This document shows, piece after piece, positions 17,701 to 26,753 of a DNA stretch of 64,000 nt. Positions within the stretch are counted from its first letter, which is position 1; the number at the start of each line of letters is the position of its first letter. Source of the DNA: Rhodospirillaceae bacterium (lineage in GTDB: Bacteria; Pseudomonadota; Alphaproteobacteria; Kiloniellales; DSM-21159). Location: positions 620,001 to 684,000 of the forward strand of contig CP030885.1 of assembly GCA_006969625.1 (NCBI GenBank). The letters run 5' to 3'. Both the position numbers and the translations under genes were made by a program. The notes under the pieces are model-generated. The model saw only the letters and a list, made by a program, of their open reading frames with translations. It was not told the DNA's origin and did no database searches.

Positions 17701-19680
17701 TCACTCCGCCAAGGGCCAGCGCAGGTATTGGCCCTTGGCGACCTGCAGGATGTCCCGCTCGATCAGCAGATAGCCCTGATCGGCGCGCACGCCGTCGCGG
17801 CGCCGGCGCTCCTGCATGGCCTCGCGGTGGAAGGCCTTGGTCTCGGCGTCGAAGGGCAGCCGGCCGATATCGAGGAATCTCACCGCGCCGTCCGGCCCGC
17901 GCGCGCAGGCGGCGAGCCCGCGGTTGTGGATCGAGGGCGCGAAGGGGATGTCCAGCACGCCGGTGCGGAAGGCCTCGACGACGCCGGCCGCCAGGTTGCC
18001 CTTGCTCAGACCGATCACCGCCTCGACGATGGCCAGGGTTTCGCGGCGGATGCGCCCCATCTCGACCGCCACCGCGGACGTGTCGAAGCGCGCCTCGGCG
18101 GCGGCGGCGATGCCGCGGCGGCTGGTCGTCAGCCCGGCGATGTTGTCCGCCATCGAGGGGATCTTGAAGGCCTCCACCGCGGTCTTGGTCAGCATGCGGG
18201 TGGCGCCCGACAGCGCGGCGGTGACCGACGACTGGTGGATCAGCTCCTCGGCCTGGGTCGCCAGGCCGGGGAAGGCCGCCATGTACTGGTGGTAGACTGC
18301 CGAGACGCGGACGTGGCCGAAGCCGAAGTTGTCCAACACCTCGCGCGCCAGCGGCCGGATGCTGCGCACGGCGGCGATATCCTGGGTGCGGCAGCCCTGC
18401 TCGGCCCAGCCCAGGCTGACGGCCTGGACCCCCTGGCGGGCGGCCAGCACCGCTTCCAGGATGCCGGTGGCGATCGCCAGGCACGGCGGGATCAGGGTCG
18501 CGGTCAGCGTGCCGAAGAACTCCCGGTCGACGACGACCCCGTAGGTCTCGGCGTAGTGCCCGCACAGGCGATCGACGTAGCGCCAGGCGGCCAGGCTGTC
18601 GGCCAGGGGATAGTCGCGGTAGTAGGGCAGGTTGTAGCAGATCGGCCCGCCCTCGTAGGCGGTGACGCCGCCGGCCAGGGAGATCTCGCACAGCAGCCGC
18701 GGGTCGCGCGTCGAGTGGCGTGTCTGCATCGGCGTCCGCAGCGCACGGGCGATGCGGCGCAGCGGCGCCACGCCTTGGTTGACGACGGGAAAGCCGTTCA
18801 TCGTCGCGTAGCCCGAACGGGCGGATTCGCGCATCGCCTCCTCGGCGAAGGGGTAGTTGTTGTTCCGCGTGTAGGAGTCGACCTGGAAGGAGAGCACGTC
18901 GGCGCCGCTGCGCCGGTAGCCCCGCATCAGGGCGAGCTGCTCGCGCTCGCCGGGCACGCCGGCGCGCGGCTGCACCAGCGGACCGCTGCCGCGCGACTCC
19001 GTCGCGGCCTGCAGCGCCGTCCAGTTCGGCGTCTCGCCGAGGAAGCGGGCGTTGTCCTCCAGATCCCGTGCGCCCGCGCCGGTCGGCCAGTGTTGCAGCA
19101 CCTGGCGGCGCTCCGACATCAGCTCGGCCTCCGGCTGGCGTTCGTCGGAGAGCCAGGCCGGCAGCAGCGGCAGGTGACGGCCGGCATGCACCTTCAGCGC
19201 CTCCGAGATCGGCCGCACCGCCTCGCCCTCCAGGGCGCGGGCCACCGCCTCCAGCACGGTCTCGATGCCGACGAAGCCGAGGAAGACCTCGGCGAAGCCC
19301 ATGGCCCGGAACAGCCGCTCGCCGCCGACCAGGTCCTCGACCGCGGGGTTGCCGCCCAGGAACCAGAGCGGCTGGTGGCCGTCGGCGTGGGCCAGGCGCA
19401 GCTCGGGGAAGCTGCGCAGGTAGCTGCGGGCGTGCCCGTCCATGCAGGAGACCATCACCAGGTTCACCGCAGGGGCGTAGGTCCAGAAGCTCTCGAGCGG
19501 GTTCTGGGTGCCGATATAGAGCACGTCGTAGCCGCGCGCGCTCAGCGCCTGGCGCAGGATGTGCAGCCCGACCGAGTGGGAGTCGCCGCCGAGGCCGCCG
19601 AGCAGGACCGAGTGGCGCAGTCGCTGCGCCGCCTCGGGCGGCGCCGACCTCAGGGCTTGCGCGCGGTGACGTAGTTCCAT
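17701..19680 (-). CDS. Fused glutamate (methylaspartate) mutase: B12-binding GlmS domain plus catalytic GlmE domain
   Basis: A 659-residue single chain. Residues about 24-150 form a cobalamin-binding domain: GGLGGDSHSVG supplies D33-x-H35-x2-G38 (lower-axial histidine), followed by SCMDGH and FLGGNPAVED in the places of the SxL and GG motifs. From about 165 onward it resembles the catalytic epsilon subunit: QPRAGV, DSYTRNNNYPFAE, TRHSTRD, GGVTAYEGGPICYNLPYY and SLGWAEQGCRTQD. Known glutamate mutases use separate small and large subunits to turn L-glutamate into (2S,3S)-3-methylaspartate by a radical rearrangement. No methylaspartase is nearby; instead the gene is the last of a ligase, carrier-protein and acyltransferase operon, pointing to a biosynthetic role. 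It overlaps the methyltransferase gene by 31 bp. Confidence 0.85.
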   Translation of the reverse strand: MELRHRAQALRSAPPEAAQRLRHSVLLGGLGGDSHSVGLHILRQALSARGYDVLYIGTQNPLESFWTYAPAVNLVMVSCMDGHARSYLRSFPELRLAHADGHQPLWFLGGNPAVEDLVGGERLFRAMGFAEVFLGFVGIETVLEAVARALEGEAVRPISEALKVHAGRHLPLLPAWLSDERQPEAELMSERRQVLQHWPTGAGARDLEDNARFLGETPNWTALQAATESRGSGPLVQPRAGVPGEREQLALMRGYRRSGADVLSFQVDSYTRNNNYPFAEEAMRESARSGYATMNGFPVVNQGVAPLRRIARALRTPMQTRHSTRDPRLLCEISLAGGVTAYEGGPICYNLPYYRDYPLADSLAAWRYVDRLCGHYAETYGVVVDREFFGTLTATLIPPCLAIATGILEAVLAARQGVQAVSLGWAEQGCRTQDIAAVRSIRPLAREVLDNFGFGHVRVSAVYHQYMAAFPGLATQAEELIHQSSVTAALSGATRMLTKTAVEAFKIPSMADNIAGLTTSRRGIAAAAEARFDTSAVAVEMGRIRRETLAIVEAVIGLSKGNLAAGVVEAFRTGVLDIPFAPSIHNRGLAACARGPDGAVRFLDIGRLPFDAETKAFHREAMQERRRRDGVRADQGYLLIERDILQVAKGQYLRWPLAE

Positions 19681-20354
19681 GCGACCACCTGGCGCGGTTC
19701 GCTCGGCTCCTCCGTCGTCTCGACGGAGGTGGCGAGCCGCTCGATGCGGAAGGCGCCGAAGAGCGCGCGGCACTCCTCGGCCGTGGTGAAGTGCAGCACG
19801 CCGGCCTCGCCCAGCCGGCCGCCGCAGTCGGTGTAGTCGCCGTCGCCCAGCGGCGTGCCCGCGTCCTTGCTGCTGCTCTCGCGGTTGAGGATGGTCGAGT
19901 AGAGCAGGCCGCCGGGCTTGAGGATGCGCCGGACCTCCTCCAGCAGGGTCGGGATCTCGGCCTTGCGGTTGCAGGTCAGGGCGCCGCGGTCGATCACGCC
20001 GTCGAAGGTACCCTCGGCGTAGGGCAGGGCGTCGAAGGTGGCCTGCACCACCGGCGCCGGATCGAAGCCGGCCTCGGCCAGGCGCGCGCGGGCGATCTCG
20101 ACCGACTCCGCCGCGCCGTCGACGCCGGCATAGGCAAAGCCCTCCTGCGCCAGGAACAGCAGGTGGTGGGCGCCGCCGCAGCCGAGGTCGAGCAGCCGCA
20201 CGGCGCGGCGGTCCTCGGCCTTGGCGAAGTGGCGCATGACGAAGGAGACCACGTCGTCGAAGGGCCAGCGGTTGTAGCGGCCGTGGTAGAAGCGCCGGTC
20301 CCATTCGGTCCGGCGCAGCGGCACGGCGGGCGCCTCAGCTTGCAGCAGCGACAC
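19650..20354 (-). CDS. Class I SAM methyltransferase in the mutase operon
   Basis: The 234-residue protein starts at a GTG with a strong GGGAGGAG site eight bases away. It shows LLDLGCGGAHHLLFLA (SAM motif I, about residues 53-68), FAYAGVDGAAES, TFDGVIDRGALTC and LKPGGLLYSTIL. It overlaps the acyltransferase gene by 20 bp upstream and the mutase gene by 31 bp downstream, so it is part of the same translationally coupled unit. It may methylate the amino-acid side group or the sugar; which one cannot be told. Confidence 0.8.
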   Translation of the reverse strand: MSLLQAEAPAVPLRRTEWDRRFYHGRYNRWPFDDVVSFVMRHFAKAEDRRAVRLLDLGCGGAHHLLFLAQEGFAYAGVDGAAESVEIARARLAEAGFDPAPVVQATFDALPYAEGTFDGVIDRGALTCNRKAEIPTLLEEVRRILKPGGLLYSTILNRESSSKDAGTPLGDGDYTDCGGRLGEAGVLHFTTAEECRALFGAFRIERLATSVETTEEPSEPRQVVAWNYVTARKP

Positions 20355-21117
20355 GGGGCGTCTCCTCCCGGAAGCGGATCAGGCCGTGCGGATCGCGGGC
20401 GAGCAGCGCCTCGGCATGGCGCACGACGGTCTTGGCGGTGGTCAGGCGATGGGTGCCGTAGGCGAAGGTCGCCAGCCGACAGGCGGGGTCGGCCTCGATG
20501 GCGGCGCCGACGGTGCGGCGGTCGTTCTCGAAGGCCAGCTCGAAGCGGCGGCAGAAGTGGATCGCGGCGTCGCGGAAGCTGCGGCCGCGGTCGCGGGTGG
20601 TGCCGGTGAAGCGCTTTTCCGTGCGGTACGCCACCTCGGCCATGCGCTCGACCTGCATGAACAGCGGCAAGGCGGTGAAATCGACGCCGAGCAGCAGGAT
20701 CTGCGCGTCGGCCTCGATCAGGCGCTCGTAGAAGGTGCCGGGGCCGAAGCTGCGCGCGCCCGTCCGCTCCAGCAGGCGCGCCGCTTCGGGTCCGAGCCCG
20801 GCGTTCGAGAAGTTGGGGTCGAGGCTGCGGATCGCGCCCGGCACGTTGCGCAGCAGGTCGCCCAGGACGCCGACGCGCGACGGGCTGGCCTGCAGGTCGT
20901 AGACCTGCCCCTCGGTATAGCTGTAGGTGAAGGCCGGCGCGAACAGCGTGCCCTCCGGCCCCAGCGCGTCGAGCAGGCTGCCCAGCACATCGTGCGCCGG
21001 CGAGACCGCCGGCCGCCCCAGGCTGGGCGCGAAGCTGTGGCAGAGCAGCGGCCGGCCGGGGCGCACGCCCAGGTTCCGCCAGAAGGCCGTCAGCTCGGAC
21101 CGTTCGGCGCGTCTCAT
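20335..21117 (-). CDS. AAC(3)-type N-acyltransferase
   Basis: A 260-residue member of the aminoglycoside 3-N-acetyltransferase fold: LLCHSFAPSLGRP near residue 20 (acyl-donor loop), LLDALGPEGTLFAPAFTYSY, NFSNAGLGPEAARLL and ILLLGVDFTALPLFMQVE. Relatives in glycan clusters acylate amino sugars rather than drugs. Immediate coupling to an acyl carrier protein and an AMP-forming ligase (four-base overlap) suggests it takes an activated acyl or aminoacyl group from the carrier protein and puts it on a sugar amine. Antibiotic resistance is unlikely in this setting. Confidence 0.8.
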   Translation of the reverse strand: MRRAERSELTAFWRNLGVRPGRPLLCHSFAPSLGRPAVSPAHDVLGSLLDALGPEGTLFAPAFTYSYTEGQVYDLQASPSRVGVLGDLLRNVPGAIRSLDPNFSNAGLGPEAARLLERTGARSFGPGTFYERLIEADAQILLLGVDFTALPLFMQVERMAEVAYRTEKRFTGTTRDRGRSFRDAAIHFCRRFELAFENDRRTVGAAIEADPACRLATFAYGTHRLTTAKTVVRHAEALLARDPHGLIRFREETPRVAAAS

Positions 21118-22697
21118 TCCGCCGCCCCCGCTTCCGGCAGGCTGCTCTCGCGCGCCGCCCACAGTGCCTTCAGCGCCGCGTAATCGGTCTTGCCGTTGGC
21201 GTTCAGCGGCAGCGCCGGCAGGGCCAGGCTCGTCTCGGGCACGGCGTAGTAGGGCAGCAGCTTGGCCAGGTGCCGGCGCAAGTCGACCGGGGCGATCTCG
21301 GCGCCCTCGTAGGCGTCGAAGGCCAGCGCGATCTTCTGACCACCGTCGCCGTCGGGCACGCCGAAGGCGGCGGCATGGCGCAGGCCGGGCAGGCTCAGCG
21401 CCGCCTCCTCCACCTCGCCGGGGCTGACGCGGTAGCCCTTGCATTTGATCTGGGCATCGGCGCGGCCGTGGAAGTAGATGAAGCCGTCGGCATCCAGCGA
21501 GACCAGGTCGCCCGAGCGCACCGCGGGTTCGCCGCGCGTGCCGGCGCCGCCGGTCGGCAGCTCGACGAACTTGGCCGCCGTCAGCTCGGGGTCGTTGAGG
21601 TAGCCGTAGGAGACGAAGGCGCCGCGGTGATACAGCTCGCCGACCTGGCCCGGCGGGCAGGGTTGCAGGCTCTCGTCGAGCACCAGCAGTTCGACCTCGG
21701 GGACGGCCTTGCCGATCGAGCCGATGCGCCGGAACAGCTCTTCCGGCGGCAGCCAGGCCGAGCGGAAGCTCTCGGTCAGGCCGTACATGATGACCACGTC
21801 GGCCCTCGGGAAGAAGTCGGCCAGGCGCCGCAACAGGGGCTCCGGGTGCGGACCGCCGGCAGTAGTGATGGTGCGCAGGTGCGGAAACTCGGGCCGCGTT
21901 TCCGCCTTCAGGTAGCGCCCGTCGAGGATGCGCGGCCACATGGAGGGGACCGCGGCGAAGCGGGTGATGCGCTCGGCCCGCAGCACGTCGAAAAGGTCCT
22001 GCGGGAAGGCGAAGCCGAAGATCACCGCGCGCGCGCCGGTGTAGAGGGCGCCGAGCACCTGGTTCAGCCCGTAGTCGAAGCTGAAGGGCAGCACGCACAG
22101 CAGCGTGTCGTCGTCGGTGATGCCCAGATAGCCGGGGACGATGCGCGCGCCGTCGGTCAGGGTGCGGTGCGGCAGGACCACGCCCTTGGGCCGGCCGGTC
22201 GAGCCGGAGGTGTAGATCAGGCAGGCGACGTCGGTCGGAATGCTGCCGGTCGCGGCCTCGTCCAGGCTGCGTCCACGCAGCGGCGCCGGGCCGCTCTGCG
22301 GCAGACCGAAGGGGTCCACGCTCAGGCAAGGGCCGCCCCGGTCGGCCAGGATGGCGCCGACCTCCGCCGCCTGGCGCGGGCCGGCGATGGCGGCGCGCGC
22401 GTCGCAGTCGGAGATCTGGTGCAGCACCTGCTCGCGCTTCAGGTGCGGGTTGACCAGCGTGAAGGCGGCATCGGCGAGCGCCGCGGCGAAGAGGCCGACC
22501 ACCTGGGCGGGGCTGTGGTCGGCGGCGACGGCGACGGTGTCGCCGCGCCCCAGGCCGGCGGCGACGAGCCGGTCGCGCAGCGCCATGGCGCGGTCGAACA
22601 ATTCCTGCGCCGTCAGGCTCTGTCCCTCGAAGGTCAGGACCGGCGCCTCGGGCGTCGCCGCCACGCGGCGGCACAGCAGCTCGGCCAGGTTCTTCAT
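21114..22697 (-). CDS. AMP-forming acyl/aminoacyl ligase (ANL superfamily)
   Basis: A 527-residue adenylate-forming enzyme. The P-loop IYTSGSTGRPKGV is near residues 161-173, MYGLTESF in the middle, SGDLVSLDADGFIYFHGRAD is the hinge and A8 region, and LNANGKTDY near 505 carries the catalytic lysine. Such stand-alone ligases activate a carboxylic or amino acid with ATP and load it on a carrier protein, here probably the 84-residue protein encoded just upstream (four-base overlap). Substrate specificity is not legible. An amino acid derived from the mutase is a candidate. Confidence 0.9.
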   Translation of the reverse strand: MKNLAELLCRRVAATPEAPVLTFEGQSLTAQELFDRAMALRDRLVAAGLGRGDTVAVAADHSPAQVVGLFAAALADAAFTLVNPHLKREQVLHQISDCDARAAIAGPRQAAEVGAILADRGGPCLSVDPFGLPQSGPAPLRGRSLDEAATGSIPTDVACLIYTSGSTGRPKGVVLPHRTLTDGARIVPGYLGITDDDTLLCVLPFSFDYGLNQVLGALYTGARAVIFGFAFPQDLFDVLRAERITRFAAVPSMWPRILDGRYLKAETRPEFPHLRTITTAGGPHPEPLLRRLADFFPRADVVIMYGLTESFRSAWLPPEELFRRIGSIGKAVPEVELLVLDESLQPCPPGQVGELYHRGAFVSYGYLNDPELTAAKFVELPTGGAGTRGEPAVRSGDLVSLDADGFIYFHGRADAQIKCKGYRVSPGEVEEAALSLPGLRHAAAFGVPDGDGGQKIALAFDAYEGAEIAPVDLRRHLAKLLPYYAVPETSLALPALPLNANGKTDYAALKALWAARESSLPEAGAAE

Positions 22698-22948
22698 GCC
22701 GCCGCCCGCAGGTCGGCCACCGTGCGCGCGATGGCGTCGAGGCTGGCGAAGTTCTCCTTGCGCAGCAGGTCCGGCGCGAAGGCGATGCCGTAGTGCGTCT
22801 CCAGCGCCACCACCACCTCGACGACGGCGTAGGAGTCCATGCAGCCGTGATCCCACAGGTCGACCGCGCCGCTCTCCGGCAGGTCGTCCAGCACCTGCGA
22901 AAGGCAGGCGCGCAGGTCGGCGTGAAGGCTATGCAGGCTGGCGCTCAT
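22694..22948 (-). CDS. Acyl/peptidyl carrier protein
   Basis: An 84-residue acidic helical protein. The phosphopantetheine site is GCMDSYAVVEVVVALE with Ser39 in place of the classical D-S-L block; the following YGIAF and ASLDAIARTVADL segments are typical carrier helices. It overlaps the ligase start by four bases and begins five bases after the DUF4910 stop. It would hold the group activated by the ligase for transfer by the AAC(3)-type enzyme. The Tyr after the active Ser is a small departure from the usual Leu. Confidence 0.85.
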   Translation of the reverse strand: MSASLHSLHADLRACLSQVLDDLPESGAVDLWDHGCMDSYAVVEVVVALETHYGIAFAPDLLRKENFASLDAIARTVADLRAAA

Positions 22949-22953
22949 GTCGG

Positions 22954-24288
22954 TCAGGTCCGCTCCAGAAGGCCGTTGTCTTGCAGTCGGCGACAGGCCG
23001 CATCGATGCGCGGCGCGTCGGTCTCCAGCGCCTCGGCCAAGTCCTGACTGTCGAGCGTGCCGTCGGCGAGCGCCAGGATGTCCATCATCAGCTTGACCTC
23101 GCCCTGGAAGCTCTGCCGCTGGCCGCCGAGGGCGACCAGCAGGTTGCGGCCGGCCAGGTGCGGCTCGCCGACCAGGGTCGGCCGCCAGCGTCCCGCGCCC
23201 TCCAGCGCTTCGATGACCCCGCGGTAGAGCGCGAAGCTGCCGGCCAGCCCGTTCGGCGTGACCACCTCCAGGTCGTCCAGGGAGGTGTGGTACTCGGGAT
23301 AGACGCCGTACTTGCTGCGCATGACGCTGCAGACCGGCAGGTCGACGTTCGGCGCGCACCACTGGCGCTCGTCGCTGCCGCGGTGGCGGGCGAAATCGTA
23401 GCGTACGTAGCCCGGGGCGAGGCGCGCCAGCACCCGCTCGGCGACGTGGTCGGCCAGCGTGCCGCCGCTGCGCGAGGGCAGGAAGGAGACGGCGCGCGCG
23501 TCGCCGACGCAGGTCAGCACGTAGCCGGCGACGACATGGCGCTGCAAGTGCTCCAGGTGGCGCGAGAGGTAGACCAGCGCGCCGATGGTCTCCGGCGCGA
23601 AGACGAAACGGTAGGTCAGGCGGTTGCGCCGGCCGGCCAGCCAGTGCGCCAGGAAGGTGGCGAGCACCGGGCCGGACAGCTCGTTGTTGGCCATCTGCGG
23701 GTGGCAGACGTAGGTGGAGAAAAGGACCTCGCGGTCGCTCTCGCCGGGGATCACCAGGTCGGCGTAGGTCAGGTGGCCGGGCGCGAGCGTGCTGTCGATG
23801 CGCACCCGGAAGCGTGCGCCCGTCAGCGCCTGGCGCTGCGCATGGGAAAGGCAGAAGCCCCAGGTGCGGCGGTAGTAGCTGGTGACGTAGGGGATCGCAT
23901 CCGGCAGCTCGGGGATGGAGTGCAGGTGCGCCTCCAGTTCGTCGCGCGAGACCCAGCGGTCGACCGGCTCGCTGTAGCCGACGAGATGCAGGTTGTGCAC
24001 GGCCGCGTCGATCACGCGCTTGCCGGTCTGGTCCTCGACCCAGGCTTCCCGCCAGGACCACTCCTCTGGCACCGTCCAGTCGAAGGCACGGGTGCCGCTC
24101 GCCACCTCGTGCATCTGCAGGCCGGGCAGCAGCTCGCGCAGGACTGTCAGCGTTTCGCGCACGCCTGGGCCGGTCAGGCTGCGCCGGATCGGGTAGAGCC
24201 GGCGGGCCAGGGCATGCATCTCCGCGCCCAGCGCCGGGTCGGTGCCGGGGATTTCCAGTTGCGAGGTATCGAGCTGCGCGAGCGCCAT
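22954..24288 (-). CDS. DUF4910/M28-like aminopeptidase-family protein
   Basis: A 444-residue protein with the family opening MHALARRLYPIRRSLTGPGVRETL, a central STYVCHPQMANNELSGPVL block (the metal region of M28-like peptidases), HRGSDERQWCAPNVDLPV and the late YPEYHTSLDDLEVV block. The last 70 residues look like a winged-helix tail (DSQDLAEALETDAPRIDAACRRL). Such proteins recur in polysaccharide and modified-sugar clusters, but their reaction is not settled. Being first in this operon, it could trim an aminoacyl or peptidyl adduct. ATG 24288 is chosen; ATG 24372 would add 28 poorly conserved-looking residues. Confidence 0.78.
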   Translation of the reverse strand: MALAQLDTSQLEIPGTDPALGAEMHALARRLYPIRRSLTGPGVRETLTVLRELLPGLQMHEVASGTRAFDWTVPEEWSWREAWVEDQTGKRVIDAAVHNLHLVGYSEPVDRWVSRDELEAHLHSIPELPDAIPYVTSYYRRTWGFCLSHAQRQALTGARFRVRIDSTLAPGHLTYADLVIPGESDREVLFSTYVCHPQMANNELSGPVLATFLAHWLAGRRNRLTYRFVFAPETIGALVYLSRHLEHLQRHVVAGYVLTCVGDARAVSFLPSRSGGTLADHVAERVLARLAPGYVRYDFARHRGSDERQWCAPNVDLPVCSVMRSKYGVYPEYHTSLDDLEVVTPNGLAGSFALYRGVIEALEGAGRWRPTLVGEPHLAGRNLLVALGGQRQSFQGEVKLMMDILALADGTLDSQDLAEALETDAPRIDAACRRLQDNGLLERT

Positions 24289-24403
24289 GGAAACGGCTGT
24301 CGGTCCTGCAGCGCCGGCAAAGCGGCGGGGAGCCTCAGGATCGGCAGAGGCGCTTAAAATGGCGTTAAGCATGCCCGTTAAGCCGCTGCCGCCGGGCGGC
24401 GAG

Positions 24404-25069
24404 TCACGGCTTTCGGAACAGCCACCAGGTCAGATCGTCGAGCCCGCTGGTGTGGCGCCAGAAGAAGCCGCAGTCGACAGCCTGCAAGGCCGGGTGACGC
24501 TCCAACAGGTGGCGGCCGTAGTCGCGTCGGAACAGCAGGTCGGCGCGGCCGTGGTAGGGCAGCGCCTCGTCCTTCGGCGCGAAGTACTCCAGCATCACGA
24601 TCCAGCGCCGGCTCAGCCGCACCATCTCGTCGAGGGTCGCCGGCAGGACGGCGTCGGGCACGTGGATCAACACGCCGGAGGTGAAGACCAGGTCGACCTG
24701 CCGCTGCATCGGCACCCGGTCGCCGGAGCCGGCCAGCACCGCCTCGGGCGGTAGCACCGCGTCGGCAACCAGGCGCGCGCGGGCGCTGGCGTTGGGCTCT
24801 AGCCCGAACAGCTCGGCGTCCGTCAGCCGGGCGAGGGCACGCAGGTTGGTGCCCATGTTGCAGCCGATCTCCAGGATCGAGGCCGGTGGCGCATCGGCCG
24901 TGCGCGCCAGGATCTGCGCGAAGGCCAGCGCCTTGTTGCGGATGGCGCTCTCGCTCGAGGCGTTGCGCGCGGTGTAGGCGTCGCCGAAGGCCCCCGTCCA
25001 GGTCTCCAGTTGCGGCGTCGTCGTATCGGTGGCGTTCAGAGGCTCGGCGGACAGGGTATCGAAGGTCAT
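24404..25069 (-). CDS. Pseudaminic acid biosynthesis-associated methylase-like protein
   Basis: A 221-residue SAM methyltransferase. The opening TPQLETWTGAFGDAYTARN is characteristic of the Pse-associated methylase family (TIGR03587 as I recall), followed by ASILEIGCNMGTNLRALA, ELFGLEPNASARA and DLVFTSGVLIHVP. An AGGA site precedes ATG 25069. Members occur with pse genes and are thought to methylate the sugar or its acyl group. This supports a Pse-like glycan in this organism together with pseB and pseF. It lies 115 bp upstream of the DUF4910 gene on the same strand. Confidence 0.8.
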   Translation of the reverse strand: MTFDTLSAEPLNATDTTTPQLETWTGAFGDAYTARNASSESAIRNKALAFAQILARTADAPPASILEIGCNMGTNLRALARLTDAELFGLEPNASARARLVADAVLPPEAVLAGSGDRVPMQRQVDLVFTSGVLIHVPDAVLPATLDEMVRLSRRWIVMLEYFAPKDEALPYHGRADLLFRRDYGRHLLERHPALQAVDCGFFWRHTSGLDDLTWWLFRKP

Positions 25070-25159
25070 CGCGGGATCCTGCGCGGTGTGCGGTCGCGTG
25101 CGCAGTAGAGGCCGGGAATGGTTACCGGGCCGCTAACCTCGCCGCAGCGCAACGGCCGC

Positions 25160-25720
25160 TCAAACCCGCGCCTCGATCGCTTCGCAGAGGTAGTGGTAGA
25201 GGCAGATGTGGACCTGCTGGATCTCCGGCGTCTTGCGCGACGGGGCCGCCAGCAGGACGTCGCACAGGCCGGCCATGCGGCCGCCGCCGGCGCCGGTCAT
25301 CCCGATGGTGGTCAGGCCGGCGGCCTTGGCCGCCTCCAATGCCCGCAGGACGTTGGCCGAGTTCCCGCTGGTACTGAGCGCCAGCAGCACGCCGCCCGGC
25401 TGGGCGTGCGCCTCGACCTGACGGGCGAAGACCGTGTCGTAGTCGTAGTCGTTGGCCCAGGCGGTCAGCACGCTGGGATTGGCCGCGAGACAGACCACGT
25501 TGAGCGCCCGGCGTTCGCGCAGGTAGCGGCCGACCAGCTCGCCGGCGATGTGCTGGGCGTCGGCCGCCGAGCCGCCGTTGCCGCAGACCAGCATCGGCTT
25601 GCCGGCGCAGAGCGCGGCGACGCAGGCCTCGACAGCCCGCGCCATCTCGGCGTCCAGCTCGGCGGTGCCGGCGGCGCGGAGCACCTCTGCCGCCTCGCTC
25701 AGATACGCGGAAACGCCGAT
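25160..25720 (-). CDS. SIS-domain phosphoheptose isomerase (GmhA-like)
   Basis: SIS-domain protein with CGNGGSAADAQHIAGELVGRYL and LLALSTSGNSANVLRALEAA, as in GmhA, which isomerises sedoheptulose 7-phosphate to D-glycero-D-manno-heptose 7-phosphate. The best start is unclear. GTG 25684 has no good ribosome site and leaves out family-like residues (SAYLSEAAEV). Upstream in frame, an ATC at 25720-25718 sits six bases after GAGGAGAG, so a non-standard ATC start is shown here. A broken gmhB-like gene on the other strand, 1 kb away, also suggests a heptose branch. Confidence 0.82.
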   Translation of the reverse strand: MGVSAYLSEAAEVLRAAGTAELDAEMARAVEACVAALCAGKPMLVCGNGGSAADAQHIAGELVGRYLRERRALNVVCLAANPSVLTAWANDYDYDTVFARQVEAHAQPGGVLLALSTSGNSANVLRALEAAKAAGLTTIGMTGAGGGRMAGLCDVLLAAPSRKTPEIQQVHICLYHYLCEAIEARV

Positions 25721-25851
25721 GGCTCGCTCTCCTCTGCCGGCCGCCGCCCGCAGGCCTGGGGCGCGGCGCTTGTCGGGCTGGCAGCCTCATGGCAGAAGGC
25801 AGGGCGCATGACAACTCCCCTTCTGCGCCGCCCCTGCCGAGGCCGCCTGGC

Positions 25852-26753
25852 ATGACCGACCCAGCATCGCGGATCCTGGTCACCGGTGCCGGCGGCTTCG
25901 TCGGCTGCCGGCTGATCGCCGAGGCCGGCGATGCGGCGGCGGCGCTGTCGGTGCGCCAGGGCGACCCGGTGGCCGAGCGCCTGGCGGCGGTGCTCGCCGG
26001 CCGGACAGCGACGGCCGTCGTGCATCTCGGCGGCCGGGCGCACCGCGCCGATGCCGCCGACCCGGCGGCGCTGGAGACCTATCGCCGCGACAACCGCGAC
26101 CTGACCCTGGAGCTGGCCCGGGCGGCGCTGGACGCCGGCATCCGCCGCTTCGTCTTCGTCTCGACCATCGGCGTGCACGGCCAGCCGGCGCCCGGCCGCG
26201 TCCTGCGGCCCGAGGATGCGCCGGCGCCAGAGACCGCCTACGCCCGCTCCAAGCTGGAGGCGGAGGAGGGACTTCGGGGTCTGGTCGCACAGGGGTTGGA
26301 GCCGGTCGTCGTCCGTCCGCCGCTGGTCTGCGGCGTCGGTGCGCCCGGCAACCTGGCGCGTCTGGCGCGGCTGGTCGCACGCGGCCTGCCGCTGCCGCTC
26401 GGCGCCGTGCGCAACCGCCGCTCGCTGGTCGAGGTGGGGGATCTGGCCGAGCTGCTGCTGCTTGCGGCACGATATCCCGCGGCGCCCGGCGGCATTTTCC
26501 TGCCGGCCGATCCCCAGCCGCTGTCGACGCCGGAGATCGTGCGCGCGCTTGCGGCCGGGCTCGGCCGGCCGGCGCGGCTGCTGCCGGTGCCGCCGGCGCT
26601 GCTGCGGCTGGCCGGGCAGCTATCGGGGCGCAGCCGCATGATCGGGCAGCTTCTCGAGTCCCTGGAGGTCGATCCGACCGTGGCGATCGAACGTCTCGGC
26701 TGGCGCCCGACGCGCGGCGCGCGCGCCGGCCTGGAAGCCGTCGGCCGGGCGAC

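Noticed and set aside
17701..19680. Part of a glutamate-fermenting methylaspartate pathway
   Set aside because: No methylaspartase, citramalate or mesaconate genes are near; the surrounding genes are biosynthetic.
20335..21117. Aminoglycoside resistance gene
   Set aside because: The fold is AAC(3)-like, but operon coupling with a carrier protein and ligase argues for sugar acylation.
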